From NCBI RefSeq assembly GCF_035987325.1, contig NZ_CP108488.1, positions 6,324,001 through 6,388,000 on the forward strand: a DNA stretch of 64,000 nt, written 5' to 3'. This document shows positions 17,429-26,307 of the stretch, one piece after another. The stretch's first letter is position 1; every line of letters starts with the position of its first letter. Source of the DNA: Streptomyces sp. NBC_01244. GTDB taxonomy: Bacteria; Actinomycetota; Actinomycetes; Streptomycetales; Streptomycetaceae. The notes under the pieces were generated by a model that searched no databases, was not told the origin of the DNA, and saw nothing but the letters and a program-made list of their open reading frames with translations. The position numbers were made by a program, and so were the translations under genes.

Positions 17429-20359
17429 GTGCAGAAGAAGCGGCCTCGGAAGAACGGCACCGTCGCGAACGGCACCGCACCCGACGGCACCGCACCCGTC
17501 CGACGAGCCCCCGACGGCCCGGTCGCCGCGACCGCTCCCGCAGGGCGCCGCGTCCGCGTGCGCCGCAGGTTGGTCATCGGGGTCGCCGTGGCCGGGCTCG
17601 CCGTCCTCGCGGCGGGAGCGCCGGCCGTCCTGTCCGCCTCCGCGGACCTGAAGGACTCCCAGGAGCTGGTCACCCTCGCCGACCGGAGCCGGCAGACCCT
17701 CACCCTCGCCCACCTGCTCGGGGACGAGCGCGACGCCGTCACCGCGTACGTGGCCAAGGGCCGCCCCGGCGGCGTCCGGGGCAAGCAGGCCGCCGCGGTC
17801 CAGGAGCGGGCCGCGGGCACCGACCGCCAGCTCGCCGAGGTCCAGGCCGACGCCGACGAGGAGCTCGCCCAGGCACTCGGCCGGGTCGGCGCCGTCCGCA
17901 CCGAGTCCATCGAGGGCAAGGACAGCGCCCTCACCGCCCACCAGGCCTACTCCGGAGTCATCGCCGAACTCCTCGCGCCGAGCGGCCGGCTCGCCGAGCT
18001 GACCCCGCCGCGCGCCGCGGACGCCCTCGTCACCACCCGCCCGCTGGGCCCCCTCGGCCAGGCCGCGGAGCAGGCCTCCGCCACCCGCGGACTGCTGCTC
18101 GCCGCACTGTCCGTGCCCGGCGGCGACCGGCAGCCGGGCGCCGCCTACGTGGACGAACTCGCCGCCGCCGCCCAGCGGGCGCGGGTACGGGAGCAGGGCG
18201 CGCTCGACGATTTCGCGCGGGCCGCGCGCCCCGACGTGCGCCAGAGCCTCGCCGCCACCGTCACCGGACCCGAGGTCAAGACGGCCGACGACTACCTCAA
18301 GCGGCTCACCGACCGGCCGTCCCTCTCGGCCGCCGACCGCAAGCTCGATCCCGGCACCGTCGGACCGGCCCTGACCGCCCGCGTCGACCGGATGCGCTCG
18401 GTCGAGGCCACCCTCGCCGGCCAGCGCGCCACCGCGCTCGCCGCGCTGCGCGACGACGACGTGACCGCGTTGGAGCTCAAGCTCGCCTTCCTCGGCGTGC
18501 TGTTCCTCCTCACCCTCGGCATCTCCACCGCCATCGCGCGCTCCCTGACCCGCCCGCTGTCGGTCCTGCGGCGCGGAGCCGCGAGGCTGGCGACGCCGGA
18601 GGGCTCGGTGGAACCGGTCCGGTTCACGGGCCGCAACGACGAGTTCGCCGAGGTGGTGCGCCACCTCAACGCGGTACGCGACCAGACGGTCTCCCTGCAC
18701 ACCCGGATCGCCGGACTCGACGCCGACCGCCGCCGCCTCATCGGCCGCAACGAGGCGCTCTCGGCCGGCCGGGAGGCGCTGGAGGCAGAGCTCGCACAGC
18801 TGCGGGCGGGGCTCGAGGAGCACCGCCGCATCATGTCGACCACGTCCGTATCGCTGTCCCTGCGCACCCTGGGGCTCGTCGAGCGCCAACTCGCCGTCAT
18901 CGAGGAGCTGGAGTCCGAGGAGCCGGACCCGGACCGTCTCTCCACCCTCTTCAAGCTCGACCACCTGGCGACCGTGATGCGCCGCCACAACGAGAACCTG
19001 CTCGTCCTCGCCGGCCAGGAACACGGCCACGCGCAGGGCCTGCCGGTGCCGCTGGTCGACGTCATGCGGGCGGCGGTCAGCGAGATCGAGCGCTACGAGC
19101 GCGTGGACCTCGGGGTGCTGCCCTCGTACACGCAGGTCGCAGGGCACGCCGCCGACGACATCTCGCACGTCCTGGCGGAGCTGCTGGAGAACGCGACGAC
19201 CTTCTCGCCGCCGGACGCCAAGGTGAAGGTGTCCGGATGGCTGCTGGACTCCGGCGACGTGGTGCTGTCCGTCGTCGACGAGGGCATCGGGATCACCGGG
19301 GACAGGCTCGCCACGCTGAACGAGCGGCTGGCCACCCCGGACGCGTACGACGAGGAGCCCGAGTCGGAACACGGCCTGGGCCTCGGCCTGTACGTGGCCG
19401 GGCGGCTCGCGGCCCGGCACGGGGTCGGCGCCGAGCTGCGCACCCAGCCGCGCGGCGGTACGGAGGCCCTGGTCGTCGTACCCGCGGCGCTGCTTCCCGC
19501 GACCCCGCCGGCTTCGCCGGTCCACACCCTGGGCGCACCGGGCGCACCCGCGCTGCACCTGCCCGGGGTGATCGCGGAGGCCAACGAGAACACCCTCCCC
19601 TCACGCGTACGGGGCCCTGCCGCCCCCACGCCCGGGACCCCGCCGGCCCCGGCCCTGCCGGAGCCGGCGGGGGAGGCCTCCCCGGAGCCCGATCCGGCGC
19701 CGGCGCCTTCGGCGGAGCAGGCCCTGGACGCGGAGCCGTCCGCGGCCCCGGCCGCGCCCGAAGCCGCTGCTGCGGAACCGGCCGAAACCCCGGCTCCGGA
19801 CCCGGCCTCCGAGGCCTTCCCCGATGTCTTCCCCGACGCCTTCCCCGAGCCGGAGCCCGCGCACGGGACCGCGCGGGCCTCCGCCGCGGAGCCGTCCGCC
19901 CGGGTGACCCCGGAGCCCGCTCCGTCGGCGTTCGCGCCTCCGGCCGGGCAGCTGCCGCCCACGGAACAGGTGTTCCGGGTCCCGGCACCGGCCGAGGTGC
20001 CCGCCGAGCAGGTGTTCCGCGTACCGCCGCAGGCCGAGGCGCCCTCCGGGGCCCAGGCCCCGGACGGGCCCGAGCCGGAGGAACTCCTCACCGACAAGGG
20101 GCTCCCCAAGCGGAGTCCCCGCGTGGTCGCCGCCGGACGCGGTGACGAGGTGCGCCCGGCGCCGGGCCGGGTGGACGCCGACGAGCTGCGCCGCCGTCTC
20201 GGCGGGTTCTACCGGGGTGCCCAGGACGGGCGCCGCGTCGTGGAGGCCGAGCTCGCGCACGCTCCCGGGCAGGACGCGCCGCAGGACCCACCGCGGGACG
20301 CGCCGCAGGACCAGGGGCAGACCGACCGGGGGGACACCGCACAGGAGGCACGCACATGA
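17429..20359 (+). CDS. cvnA: Conservon sensor-kinase-like membrane protein (CvnA) with nitrate/nitrite-sensor-like domain
   Basis: A 976-residue membrane protein, first gene of a Streptomyces conservon. A TM helix (residues 48-70) is followed by an extracytoplasmic nitrate/nitrite-sensor-like helical domain, a second TM helix near residue 355, and a HAMP segment. An ATPase domain has the N box LAELLENATTFSPP, G1 DEGIGI and G2 GLGLGLYVAGRLAARHG. A normal HisKA His motif is not evident, as usual for CvnA. The last 300 residues are a Pro/Ala/Glu-rich tail with repeats around QVFRVP. Start: GTG 17429 (QKKRPRKNG) fits homologues; TTG 17417 is possible. Its stop overlaps the cvnB start (ATGA). In S. 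coelicolor conservon proteins form a membrane complex resembling eukaryotic GPCR signalling. Confidence 0.9.
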   Translation: MQKKRPRKNGTVANGTAPDGTAPVRRAPDGPVAATAPAGRRVRVRRRLVIGVAVAGLAVLAAGAPAVLSASADLKDSQELVTLADRSRQTLTLAHLLGDERDAVTAYVAKGRPGGVRGKQAAAVQERAAGTDRQLAEVQADADEELAQALGRVGAVRTESIEGKDSALTAHQAYSGVIAELLAPSGRLAELTPPRAADALVTTRPLGPLGQAAEQASATRGLLLAALSVPGGDRQPGAAYVDELAAAAQRARVREQGALDDFARAARPDVRQSLAATVTGPEVKTADDYLKRLTDRPSLSAADRKLDPGTVGPALTARVDRMRSVEATLAGQRATALAALRDDDVTALELKLAFLGVLFLLTLGISTAIARSLTRPLSVLRRGAARLATPEGSVEPVRFTGRNDEFAEVVRHLNAVRDQTVSLHTRIAGLDADRRRLIGRNEALSAGREALEAELAQLRAGLEEHRRIMSTTSVSLSLRTLGLVERQLAVIEELESEEPDPDRLSTLFKLDHLATVMRRHNENLLVLAGQEHGHAQGLPVPLVDVMRAAVSEIERYERVDLGVLPSYTQVAGHAADDISHVLAELLENATTFSPPDAKVKVSGWLLDSGDVVLSVVDEGIGITGDRLATLNERLATPDAYDEEPESEHGLGLGLYVAGRLAARHGVGAELRTQPRGGTEALVVVPAALLPATPPASPVHTLGAPGAPALHLPGVIAEANENTLPSRVRGPAAPTPGTPPAPALPEPAGEASPEPDPAPAPSAEQALDAEPSAAPAAPEAAAAEPAETPAPDPASEAFPDVFPDAFPEPEPAHGTARASAAEPSARVTPEPAPSAFAPPAGQLPPTEQVFRVPAPAEVPAEQVFRVPPQAEAPSGAQAPDGPEPEELLTDKGLPKRSPRVVAAGRGDEVRPAPGRVDADELRRRLGGFYRGAQDGRRVVEAELAHAPGQDAPQDPPRDAPQDQGQTDRGDTAQEART

Positions 20360-20847
20360 ACGCGTCCAGTACGTACGGACTGAGTACCCAGGCACGCAAC
20401 CTTCAGTGGCTGCTCACCGACCTCGTCGAGGAGGTCCCCGGGGTCAACTCGGTGGCCGTCGTGTCCTCGGACGGGCTCCTCCTGCTGTCCTCCGATCCGG
20501 TCGCACCCGATACGCCGGCCGCACCGGCCACGCCCTCCCGCCCCAGCGGCCCCCGCGGAGCGTCCGCCGATCTCGCGACCATCGTCTCCGGCCTCGGCTC
20601 GCTCACCACGGGCGCCGCCGCCCTGATGGACGGCGGCTCGGTCAAGCAGACGATGGTGGCCATGGAGCACGGTTCCGTGTTCGTCATGGCCATCAGCGAC
20701 GGCTCGCTCCTCGGCGTACACGCCACGCCCGACTGCGACATGAGCGTCGTCGCCTACCACATGGCCTTGTTCGTGGGCCGCGCCGGCCACGTCCTGACCC
20801 CCGAAGTCCGCAGTGAGCTGCGCCAGTCGATGGAGAACACCCCGTGA
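20356..20847 (+). CDS. cvnB: Roadblock/LC7 domain protein (CvnB)
   Basis: A 163-residue roadblock/LC7 protein, second gene of the conservon. The fold begins LQWLLTDLVEEVPGVNSVAVVSSDGLLL and includes GSVFVMAISDGSLLGV and the CDMSVVAYHMALFV helix. Such proteins act as regulatory partners for the Ras-like GTPase of the same operon. An AGGAGG site precedes the ATG, which overlaps the cvnA stop, and its own stop overlaps the cvnC GTG. A Pro/Ala-rich insertion at residues 50-72 sits in a loop of the fold. Confidence 0.93.
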   Translation: MNASSTYGLSTQARNLQWLLTDLVEEVPGVNSVAVVSSDGLLLLSSDPVAPDTPAAPATPSRPSGPRGASADLATIVSGLGSLTTGAAALMDGGSVKQTMVAMEHGSVFVMAISDGSLLGVHATPDCDMSVVAYHMALFVGRAGHVLTPEVRSELRQSMENTP

Positions 20848-21233
20848 GGAGTCCGGCCTCCGACCGGCTGCCGATACGCGGCGCCGACCGCCGTCCCGCC
20901 CGCGTACGCCCGTACTCCCTTACGGGCGGCCGCACCCGCTTCACGCAGATCCTGCACGTCGAGACCTTCGTCGCGGCCCTCGACACCAAGGTGTCCGAGC
21001 CGCGGAAGGCCGACCGGATGCCGGAGATGCCGGCGATCGTCGAGGTCTGCCGCCGCATGCGGACGATCGCCGAGATCGCCGCGCTGCTGAAGCTGCCGCT
21101 CGGCGTGGTCCGCGTCCTGGTCAGCGACCTCGCCGACCAGGGCAGGATCCGTGTCTACGGGACCGGGCACGGCAGCGGCCGTCCCGACCGCGCTCTGCTC
21201 GAAAGGGTGCTCAGTGGGCTCCGCCGTCTCTGA
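20844..21233 (+). CDS. cvnC: DUF742 winged-helix protein (CvnC)
   Basis: A 129-residue DUF742 protein. The N-terminus has RPYSLTGGRT, the family signature. The C-terminal two-thirds is a winged-helix-like domain (TIAEIAALLKLPLGVVRVLVSDLADQGRIRVY). It is the third component of the conservon and is translationally coupled on both sides: GTGA overlap with cvnB and a 20-nt overlap with cvnD. Confidence 0.93.
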   Translation: MRSPASDRLPIRGADRRPARVRPYSLTGGRTRFTQILHVETFVAALDTKVSEPRKADRMPEMPAIVEVCRRMRTIAEIAALLKLPLGVVRVLVSDLADQGRIRVYGTGHGSGRPDRALLERVLSGLRRL

Positions 21234-21882
21234 AACCGGTCTCTTCTCCCCGAACACGGACCCGGGCGCCCCGGCGGCGAACCCCGACCCGGACCCGGAC
21301 GAGCCCGTACAGCCCTGGCAGTACGACCGCTCGCGCGCGCCCGTCGCCGTGAAGGTGCTGGTGGCGGGAGGCTTCGGGGTGGGCAAGACCACCTTCGTCG
21401 GTTCCGTCTCCGAGATCCGGCCGCTGCGCACCGAGGCGGTGATGACCGAGGCCGCCGCTCCGACCGACGACCTGTCCGGGACCCCGGACAAGCACACGAC
21501 CACCGTCGCCATGGACTTCGGCCGCGTCACGCTCGACGACGACCTCGTCCTGTACGTGTACGGGACCCCGGGCCAGGAACGCTTCTGGTTCATGTGGGAC
21601 GACCTGGTGCGCGGCGCCGTCGGCGGGATCGTCCTCGCGGACACGCGGCGGCTGCGGGACTGCTTCCCGGCGCTCGACTACTTCGAGAGCTGCGGGCTGC
21701 CGTACGCCGTGGCCGTCAACCACTTCGAGGGCACGCCTTCGTACGAACCGGAGGACGTGCGGGAGGCGCTGACCATACCGGCGCGCGTACCCGTCGTGAT
21801 CATGGACGCGCGGCGCCGGGTCACGGTACTGGAATCCCTCATGACCCTCGTGGGCCACGCCCTCGACTCGACCCCCGAATAG
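21214..21882 (+). CDS. cvnD: Ras-like GTPase (CvnD)
   Basis: A 222-residue small GTPase of the conservon class (ATP/GTP-binding protein related to MglA). P-loop GGFGVGKTT, switch II GTPGQERF, and NHF in place of the NKxD guanine-recognition motif, as common in the family. The start is GTG 21214 (GSAVSETG), with AAAGGG 7 nt upstream. It lies inside the 3' end of cvnC, so the genes overlap by 20 nt. The protein probably cycles with the roadblock protein CvnB and the CvnA sensor at the membrane. Confidence 0.93.
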   Translation: MGSAVSETGLFSPNTDPGAPAANPDPDPDEPVQPWQYDRSRAPVAVKVLVAGGFGVGKTTFVGSVSEIRPLRTEAVMTEAAAPTDDLSGTPDKHTTTVAMDFGRVTLDDDLVLYVYGTPGQERFWFMWDDLVRGAVGGIVLADTRRLRDCFPALDYFESCGLPYAVAVNHFEGTPSYEPEDVREALTIPARVPVVIMDARRRVTVLESLMTLVGHALDSTPE

Positions 21883-21893
21883 AGAACGCCCAC

Positions 21894-23162
21894 ATGCGCA
21901 AGATACTCGTCGTCGGCGCCGGCCAGTCCGGTCTCCAGCTCGCCCTCGGACTCCAGGCGAAGGGGTACGAGGTCACCCTCATGTCCAACCGGACGGCGGA
22001 CGAGATCCGCACCGGGCGGGTCATGTCCACCCAGTGCATGTTCGACACGGCGCTCCAGCACGAGCGCGACCTCGGGCTGAACTTCTGGGAGCAGCAGGCG
22101 CCGAAGATCGGGGGCCTGGGCGTCTCGGTCTCCGCCCCGGACGCCGGCCGCGCCATCGACTGGCTCGGCACGCTGAAGGGCTTCGCCCAGTCCGTCGACC
22201 AGCGCGTGAAGATGGCCGGCTGGCTCGACACCTTCGCGCAGCGCGGCGGCCAGTTGGTCATCCACGGGGCGTCCGTCTCCGACCTGGACTTCTTCTCCCG
22301 TACGTACGACCTGGTGCTCGTCGCGGCGGGCAAGGGCGAGCTGGTCTCGCTGTTCGGCCGGGACGCGGCCCGCTCCCCGTACGACGCCCCGCAGCGCGCG
22401 CTCGCCGTGTCGTACGTGCACGGGCTGGCTCCGCGCCCCGAGCACCCGGAGACGGACGCCGTGCGTTGCAACCTGGTCCCGGGCGTCGGCGAGCTGTTCG
22501 TGATCCCCACGCTGACCACCTCCGGGCGGGCCGACATCCTGTTCTGGGAGGGGATCCCGGGCGGACCGGTCGACGTCTTCGGCGGGGTGAAGGACCCGGC
22601 GGACCACCTCGCGCTGACGCTGGACCTGATGGAGAAGTTCACTCCCTGGGAGTACGCGCGGGCGACGAAGGTGGAGCTCACGGACGCGGGCGCCACGCTC
22701 GCCGGGAGGTACGCCCCCGTCGTCCGGGGCCCCATCGGCCGGCTGCCCGGCGGAGGTGTGGTGCTGGGCGTGGCGGACGTGGTCGTCGCCAACGACCCGA
22801 TCACCGGGCAGGGTTCGAACTCGGCCGCCAAGTGCGCGGCCTCGTACCTCTCCTCGATCCTCATGCACGGGGACAAGCCGTTCGACGAGGCCTGGATGAA
22901 GGCGACCTTCGACAAGTACTGGTTCACCAGTGGCAAGCCCACCACCCAGTGGACGAACGCCATGCTCGGCGTCCCGCCGGAGCACGTGCTGAACCTGATC
23001 GGTGCGGCCGGGCAGCTCCAGCCGGTGGCGGACCGTTTCGCCAACGGCTTCGACAACCCGGCCGACTTCGACGCCTACTTCTACGACCCCGAGGACGCGG
23101 CGGACTACCTGGCGGAGGTCGCGGGCGCCCCGGAAGCCGCGGGCGCCCCGGCCTCCGCGTAA
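21894..23162 (+). CDS. Styrene monooxygenase StyA-like FAD-dependent oxygenase
   Basis: A 422-residue flavoprotein of the StyA/indole-monooxygenase group. FAD-binding motif VVGAGQSGLQLALGL at residues 5-19; the region GVADVVVANDPITGQGSN is the second FAD contact with the conserved GD-like motif changed to AD. It starts 11 nt after cvnD, so it is the fifth gene of the conservon operon. Conservon operons often end in an oxidase or a cytochrome P450, suggesting the signalling module controls an oxidation. StyA enzymes need a separate flavin reductase, which is not encoded nearby. Its 3' end overlaps the oppositely oriented NlpC/P60 gene by 58 bp. Confidence 0.85.
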   Translation: MRKILVVGAGQSGLQLALGLQAKGYEVTLMSNRTADEIRTGRVMSTQCMFDTALQHERDLGLNFWEQQAPKIGGLGVSVSAPDAGRAIDWLGTLKGFAQSVDQRVKMAGWLDTFAQRGGQLVIHGASVSDLDFFSRTYDLVLVAAGKGELVSLFGRDAARSPYDAPQRALAVSYVHGLAPRPEHPETDAVRCNLVPGVGELFVIPTLTTSGRADILFWEGIPGGPVDVFGGVKDPADHLALTLDLMEKFTPWEYARATKVELTDAGATLAGRYAPVVRGPIGRLPGGGVVLGVADVVVANDPITGQGSNSAAKCAASYLSSILMHGDKPFDEAWMKATFDKYWFTSGKPTTQWTNAMLGVPPEHVLNLIGAAGQLQPVADRFANGFDNPADFDAYFYDPEDAADYLAEVAGAPEAAGAPASA

Positions 23163-24403
23163 CCCGTGTCGTCCCCCGCCGTCGCCCCCTCGGGCAGCGG
23201 CGGCGGGGTGAAGGCGGCCATCGGAGCCCCGTCGGGGTCCGGCCGTACCGCGCCGAGCAGCGGGTTCGCGGCGATCGGTGAGACCTTCACCTTCGCGCCC
23301 GGCCGGGGTGCCTGGATGACCTTGCCGTCGCCCACGTACAGGGCCACGTGGGTGGCCGTCGGGAAGTACACCACCAGGTCGCCCGGGCGCAGTTCGTCGA
23401 GCGGCACCCGGGGCAGCCGGGCCCACTGCTCCTGACTGGTCCGGGGGATCTCGCGGCCCGCGTGCGCCCAGGCCTGTGAGGTCAGCCCGGAACAGTCGAA
23501 GGAGGCAGGCCCCTCGGCTCCCCAGACGTACGGCTTCCCGATCTGGGCGGCCGCGTACGTCAGGGCCGTGCCGCCGGCCGCCGTGGGATTGCGCAGCTGC
23601 GCGCCGCCGCTGCCCAGCTTCCCCGAATCGATCAGCTCCCGCTGCGCGGTGGCGGTGTCCTCGGCTTCCCGCGTCCCGAGCTCGGTGAGCTGGGCGGGGC
23701 TGAGCGAGGCCAGCATCCGCTCGACCTCCTTGAGCTGCGTGGCGGCCTCCTCCTTGCGCTGCTTGGTCTCGGCGGCCAGCTTCTGCTCGGAGTCCAGGGC
23801 CTTGCGGGCGGCGGTGGCGAGGGTGTCGGCCCGCTTCTCGCCCTTGGTGAGCCGGTCCAGCGCGGCGGCCCGCCGGGCACCCTCGCGGTCCGCGACCCGG
23901 CGCTGCTCCAGGGCCCCCTGGGGGTCCCCGGCGAACAGCATCCGGGCGTACGGGGAGAACCCGCGGGCCCCCTTGTACTGATCGCGCGCCAGCCGGCCCG
24001 TGGTGGCCTGGGCGTCGGTGACGGCGGTACGGGCCTTGCCGAGCTCGGTGCTGAGCCGGCTCTCCTCGCGCTGCCGGGCCGTGAGGGCGGTCTCGGCGGC
24101 GTTGTAGGCCTCGGTGGCCTGCTCGGCGCGCTGATAGAGGCCTTGCAGACGGGTGAGGAGTACGCCGACGGGTTCGGCGGGGGCGGCGACGGCATCGGGA
24201 GCCGCGACGGCATCGGGTGCCGCCGGGGCGTCCGGGGCGTCCGGGGCGTCCGGGGCCGCCGGTGTCTCCGGGGCGGCGGGAACCTCCGGTGCGGCGGGTG
24301 CGGCGGGCGGCTCCGCGTGGGCGACGGGGAGCGGGCCGGCTGCGACGAGGGCCGCGGCGAGGCACGCGGCGCGAAGCAGCCGACGTCTGCGTCGTCGTGA
24401 CAT
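23105..24403 (-). CDS. Secreted NlpC/P60 peptidoglycan endopeptidase with coiled-coil N-terminal domain
   Basis: A 432-residue secreted hydrolase that should cleave peptide stems in cell-wall peptidoglycan. The signal peptide starts with a run of Arg residues and ends near AHAEP (residue 33). A Pro/Ala repeat (APDAPDAPDAPAAPD) and a long coiled coil (residues 85-270) follow, the usual regulatory region. The NlpC/P60 domain carries the catalytic Cys304 in FDCSGL and the His in THVALYVGDG. The ATG at 24403 is preceded by AGGAGGTG. The C-terminal Ala/Gly-rich tail is encoded by the region that overlaps the StyA-like gene. Confidence 0.92.
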   Translation of the reverse strand: MSRRRRRRLLRAACLAAALVAAGPLPVAHAEPPAAPAAPEVPAAPETPAAPDAPDAPDAPAAPDAVAAPDAVAAPAEPVGVLLTRLQGLYQRAEQATEAYNAAETALTARQREESRLSTELGKARTAVTDAQATTGRLARDQYKGARGFSPYARMLFAGDPQGALEQRRVADREGARRAAALDRLTKGEKRADTLATAARKALDSEQKLAAETKQRKEEAATQLKEVERMLASLSPAQLTELGTREAEDTATAQRELIDSGKLGSGGAQLRNPTAAGGTALTYAAAQIGKPYVWGAEGPASFDCSGLTSQAWAHAGREIPRTSQEQWARLPRVPLDELRPGDLVVYFPTATHVALYVGDGKVIQAPRPGAKVKVSPIAANPLLGAVRPDPDGAPMAAFTPPPLPEGATAGDDTGYAEAGAPAASGAPATSAR

Positions 24404-24549
24404 GGGGTCACCTCCTGGCGGCCGATGCTGCCACGCGCGGTATGACAAATCGCCCAATGGTGCGGCCGACCAGGCCGGGGTCACCCGGTTGGCGGGTCGG
24501 AGGGACTCGGCCGGCAGGGCGGAAGCCAGTTCGAGCGGGAGTCGTCCGC

Positions 24550-25341
24550 ATGGGATGCCGCCTGGCGATGATCACCTTTGACGCGCGTCGTAATCCGCTG
24601 CTCACCCTCGCCGCCGCCGCGGTCGCCCTCACTGCTCTGTCCGGCTGCGAGGACTCCAAGGGTGCCGCGTCCGCCACGGCGTCCGCGTCCGCATCCGCAG
24701 CCACCCCGGCTTCCGCCGCGCCCGCTGCCGGGGCGTTCGACCCGGAGAAGGCCCTCGCGGAGGCCGGGCGGACGCCCTATGCGGCGACGATGAAGGCGTC
24801 CACCCAGCGCGCCGGGAAGGACATCGCCACGACCACGGGCCGGGGCAACTTCGAAACCCTGTTCACCGGCCGGATGGAGACCCGCCCCACGGACGCGCTC
24901 CCGGCTGCGCAGGCCGTCTGGACGGAGAGCGTCATGACGGCGGACGGCGCCTACGTCCGCGACCGTCTCGAGGCAGGCGGCGCCTGGGTCAAGATGCCGG
25001 CATCCGCGGACAGTCAGGCGAGCTACACGGGTTACGCGAAGCTCCTGCTCGCCACCGGGCCTTCGGCGAGGAAGGGCATGGAGGACCTGGGCGGGATCCC
25101 CGCGTACCACCTCGCCGGGCGCCTCGACCTCGATCAGATCGCCTCGGTCGATCCGCGCGTACACCGGTCGATGAAGGCGAAGGGCGTCACGGGCTTCGGC
25201 TGCGACCAGTGGATCGACGCCCACGGCCGCACGCTCCGCTTCGAGCAGCGGATGGAGACGCGCGGCATGGCGGGCGGCAACAAGGTCACCTTCGGCGAGT
25301 TCGGCCCGGTCGAGACCTTCGAAGCGCCCACCATCGGCTGA
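24550..25341 (+). CDS. LppX/LprAFG-like lipoprotein
   Basis: A 263-residue predicted lipoprotein with lipobox ALSGC near residue 34, then an Ala/Ser/Thr-rich linker. The mature domain (residues 65-263) has features of the LppX/LprAFG-like fold used for lipid binding at the envelope, but the match is by eye. ATG 24550 has GGAG 9 nt upstream; a second ATG at 24568 is a possible start. It is divergent from the NlpC/P60 gene with a 146-bp promoter region and converges on the SHOCT gene with only 14 bp between stops. Confidence 0.75.
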   Translation: MGCRLAMITFDARRNPLLTLAAAAVALTALSGCEDSKGAASATASASASAATPASAAPAAGAFDPEKALAEAGRTPYAATMKASTQRAGKDIATTTGRGNFETLFTGRMETRPTDALPAAQAVWTESVMTADGAYVRDRLEAGGAWVKMPASADSQASYTGYAKLLLATGPSARKGMEDLGGIPAYHLAGRLDLDQIASVDPRVHRSMKAKGVTGFGCDQWIDAHGRTLRFEQRMETRGMAGGNKVTFGEFGPVETFEAPTIG

Positions 25342-25355
25342 CCCGGACCCCGCCG

Positions 25356-25802
25356 TCAGTCGCGCAGCAGCCGGGCCTTGGCCGCCGAGAACTCCTCCGG
25401 GGTCAGCAGGCCCTCGCGTGCCAGGGCGGCGAGTTGGGTCAGGCGGTCGGTCAGGTCGGCACCGGGGGAGACCGGTCCCGAAGCTCCCGGTCCGGGGTGT
25501 GGAGCCGAGGGGGAGGCCGCGGGCTCCCGGCGGGCCGAGGGGGCGGCCGGCGGGGAGGGGGCCGGGCCGGGCTGCGGGCCCGGGGCCTGTGCTTGGCCCG
25601 CGCCGGGGGTCCCGGTCCGGTCCGGGGCCGTGGCCGTGCCACCCGGCGGCTGCGGCTGCGGCCCCGGCTGCGCCGCCGCGGCCGCCGGGTGCTGGGCCGT
25701 GTCCCAGACGTAGGCTCCGCGCGCCAGGATTCCGCGTAGCAGGGGGTGGCCCGAGGGCCGCTGGGAGGGGTTCACCACGGAGCCGATCGGGCGGATGAAC
25801 AT
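25356..25802 (-). CDS. Small protein with C-terminal SHOCT domain
   Basis: A 148-residue protein. N-terminal MFIRPIGSVVNP, then a region rich in Pro, Gly, Ala and Gln of about 70 residues, then a C-terminal SHOCT domain (LTDRLTQLAALAREGLLTPEEFSAAKARLL). SHOCT is a short helical oligomerisation domain. Its ATG overlaps the stop of the DUF6325 gene by one base (TGATG), so the two are translationally coupled. No enzymatic motif is visible. Confidence 0.85.
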   Translation of the reverse strand: MFIRPIGSVVNPSQRPSGHPLLRGILARGAYVWDTAQHPAAAAAQPGPQPQPPGGTATAPDRTGTPGAGQAQAPGPQPGPAPSPPAAPSARREPAASPSAPHPGPGASGPVSPGADLTDRLTQLAALAREGLLTPEEFSAAKARLLRD

Positions 25803-26191
25803 CAGGCCGCCCCCAGCCGGTCGGCCGGGAGGCGGACCGCTCCCGCGATCCGGCCGCCCGCCGCGCGGACGGCGATGGCGGCGTCCTCGGCCCAGACGTG
25901 CTCGACGACCAGGAGGAGCGCGCAGCTGCCGCGGTCCATCAGCTCGGCCGCTTCCCCGACGTCCTCGGGGCCGATCAGCGGGGCCGCCTCCCGGTGGGCG
26001 AGCAGGCCCCGGAGTTCGACGAACTCGTCGAACTCCGCCGACAGCACCCGGCCGGACGCCGTCTTGGTGGCCACCAGCCCGTCGATCAGCCGCACGACTC
26101 CGGCTTTGCGCAGCCCCATCACCGCCTCGACCGCCGCGACCCGCAGCTGTTCTTCCGGAAAGGCCAGGACGATGAACTCCGCAGGTCCCAT
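25802..26191 (-). CDS. DUF6325 family protein
   Basis: A 129-residue protein starting GPAEFIVLAFPE, with repeated alpha/beta elements including GVVRLIDGLVATKTASG and ALLLVVEHVWAEDAA. This is the DUF6325 pattern seen next to SHOCT proteins in Streptomyces. The family has no defined function. The ATG follows AGGAG at 9 nt. Overlap with the SHOCT gene shows they are made together and probably act together. Confidence 0.8.
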   Translation of the reverse strand: MGPAEFIVLAFPEEQLRVAAVEAVMGLRKAGVVRLIDGLVATKTASGRVLSAEFDEFVELRGLLAHREAAPLIGPEDVGEAAELMDRGSCALLLVVEHVWAEDAAIAVRAAGGRIAGAVRLPADRLGAA

Positions 26192-26294
26192 GGAAGGAGA
26201 CTCCTGATCCGCTGTCCGCTACTTCGCTTCCGACCAGTTCTGACGACTCTTCGGCACACTATGACATAAGCGGACATACGGCCTGGCTCCTTGC

Positions 26295-26300
26295 TACGTT
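26295..26300 (+). promoter_or_regulatory. -10 hexamer TACGTT of the ftsW/rodA-like gene
   Basis: TACGTT stands 7 nt before the ATG of a gene that has no ribosome binding site, as expected for leaderless mRNA. Confidence 0.45.
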
Positions 26301-26307
26301 TCCCCGT

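Noticed and set aside
26265..26285. Direct repeat ATGTC-N5-ATGTC near the ftsW-like promoter
   Set aside because: Too short, with no matching regulator nearby.
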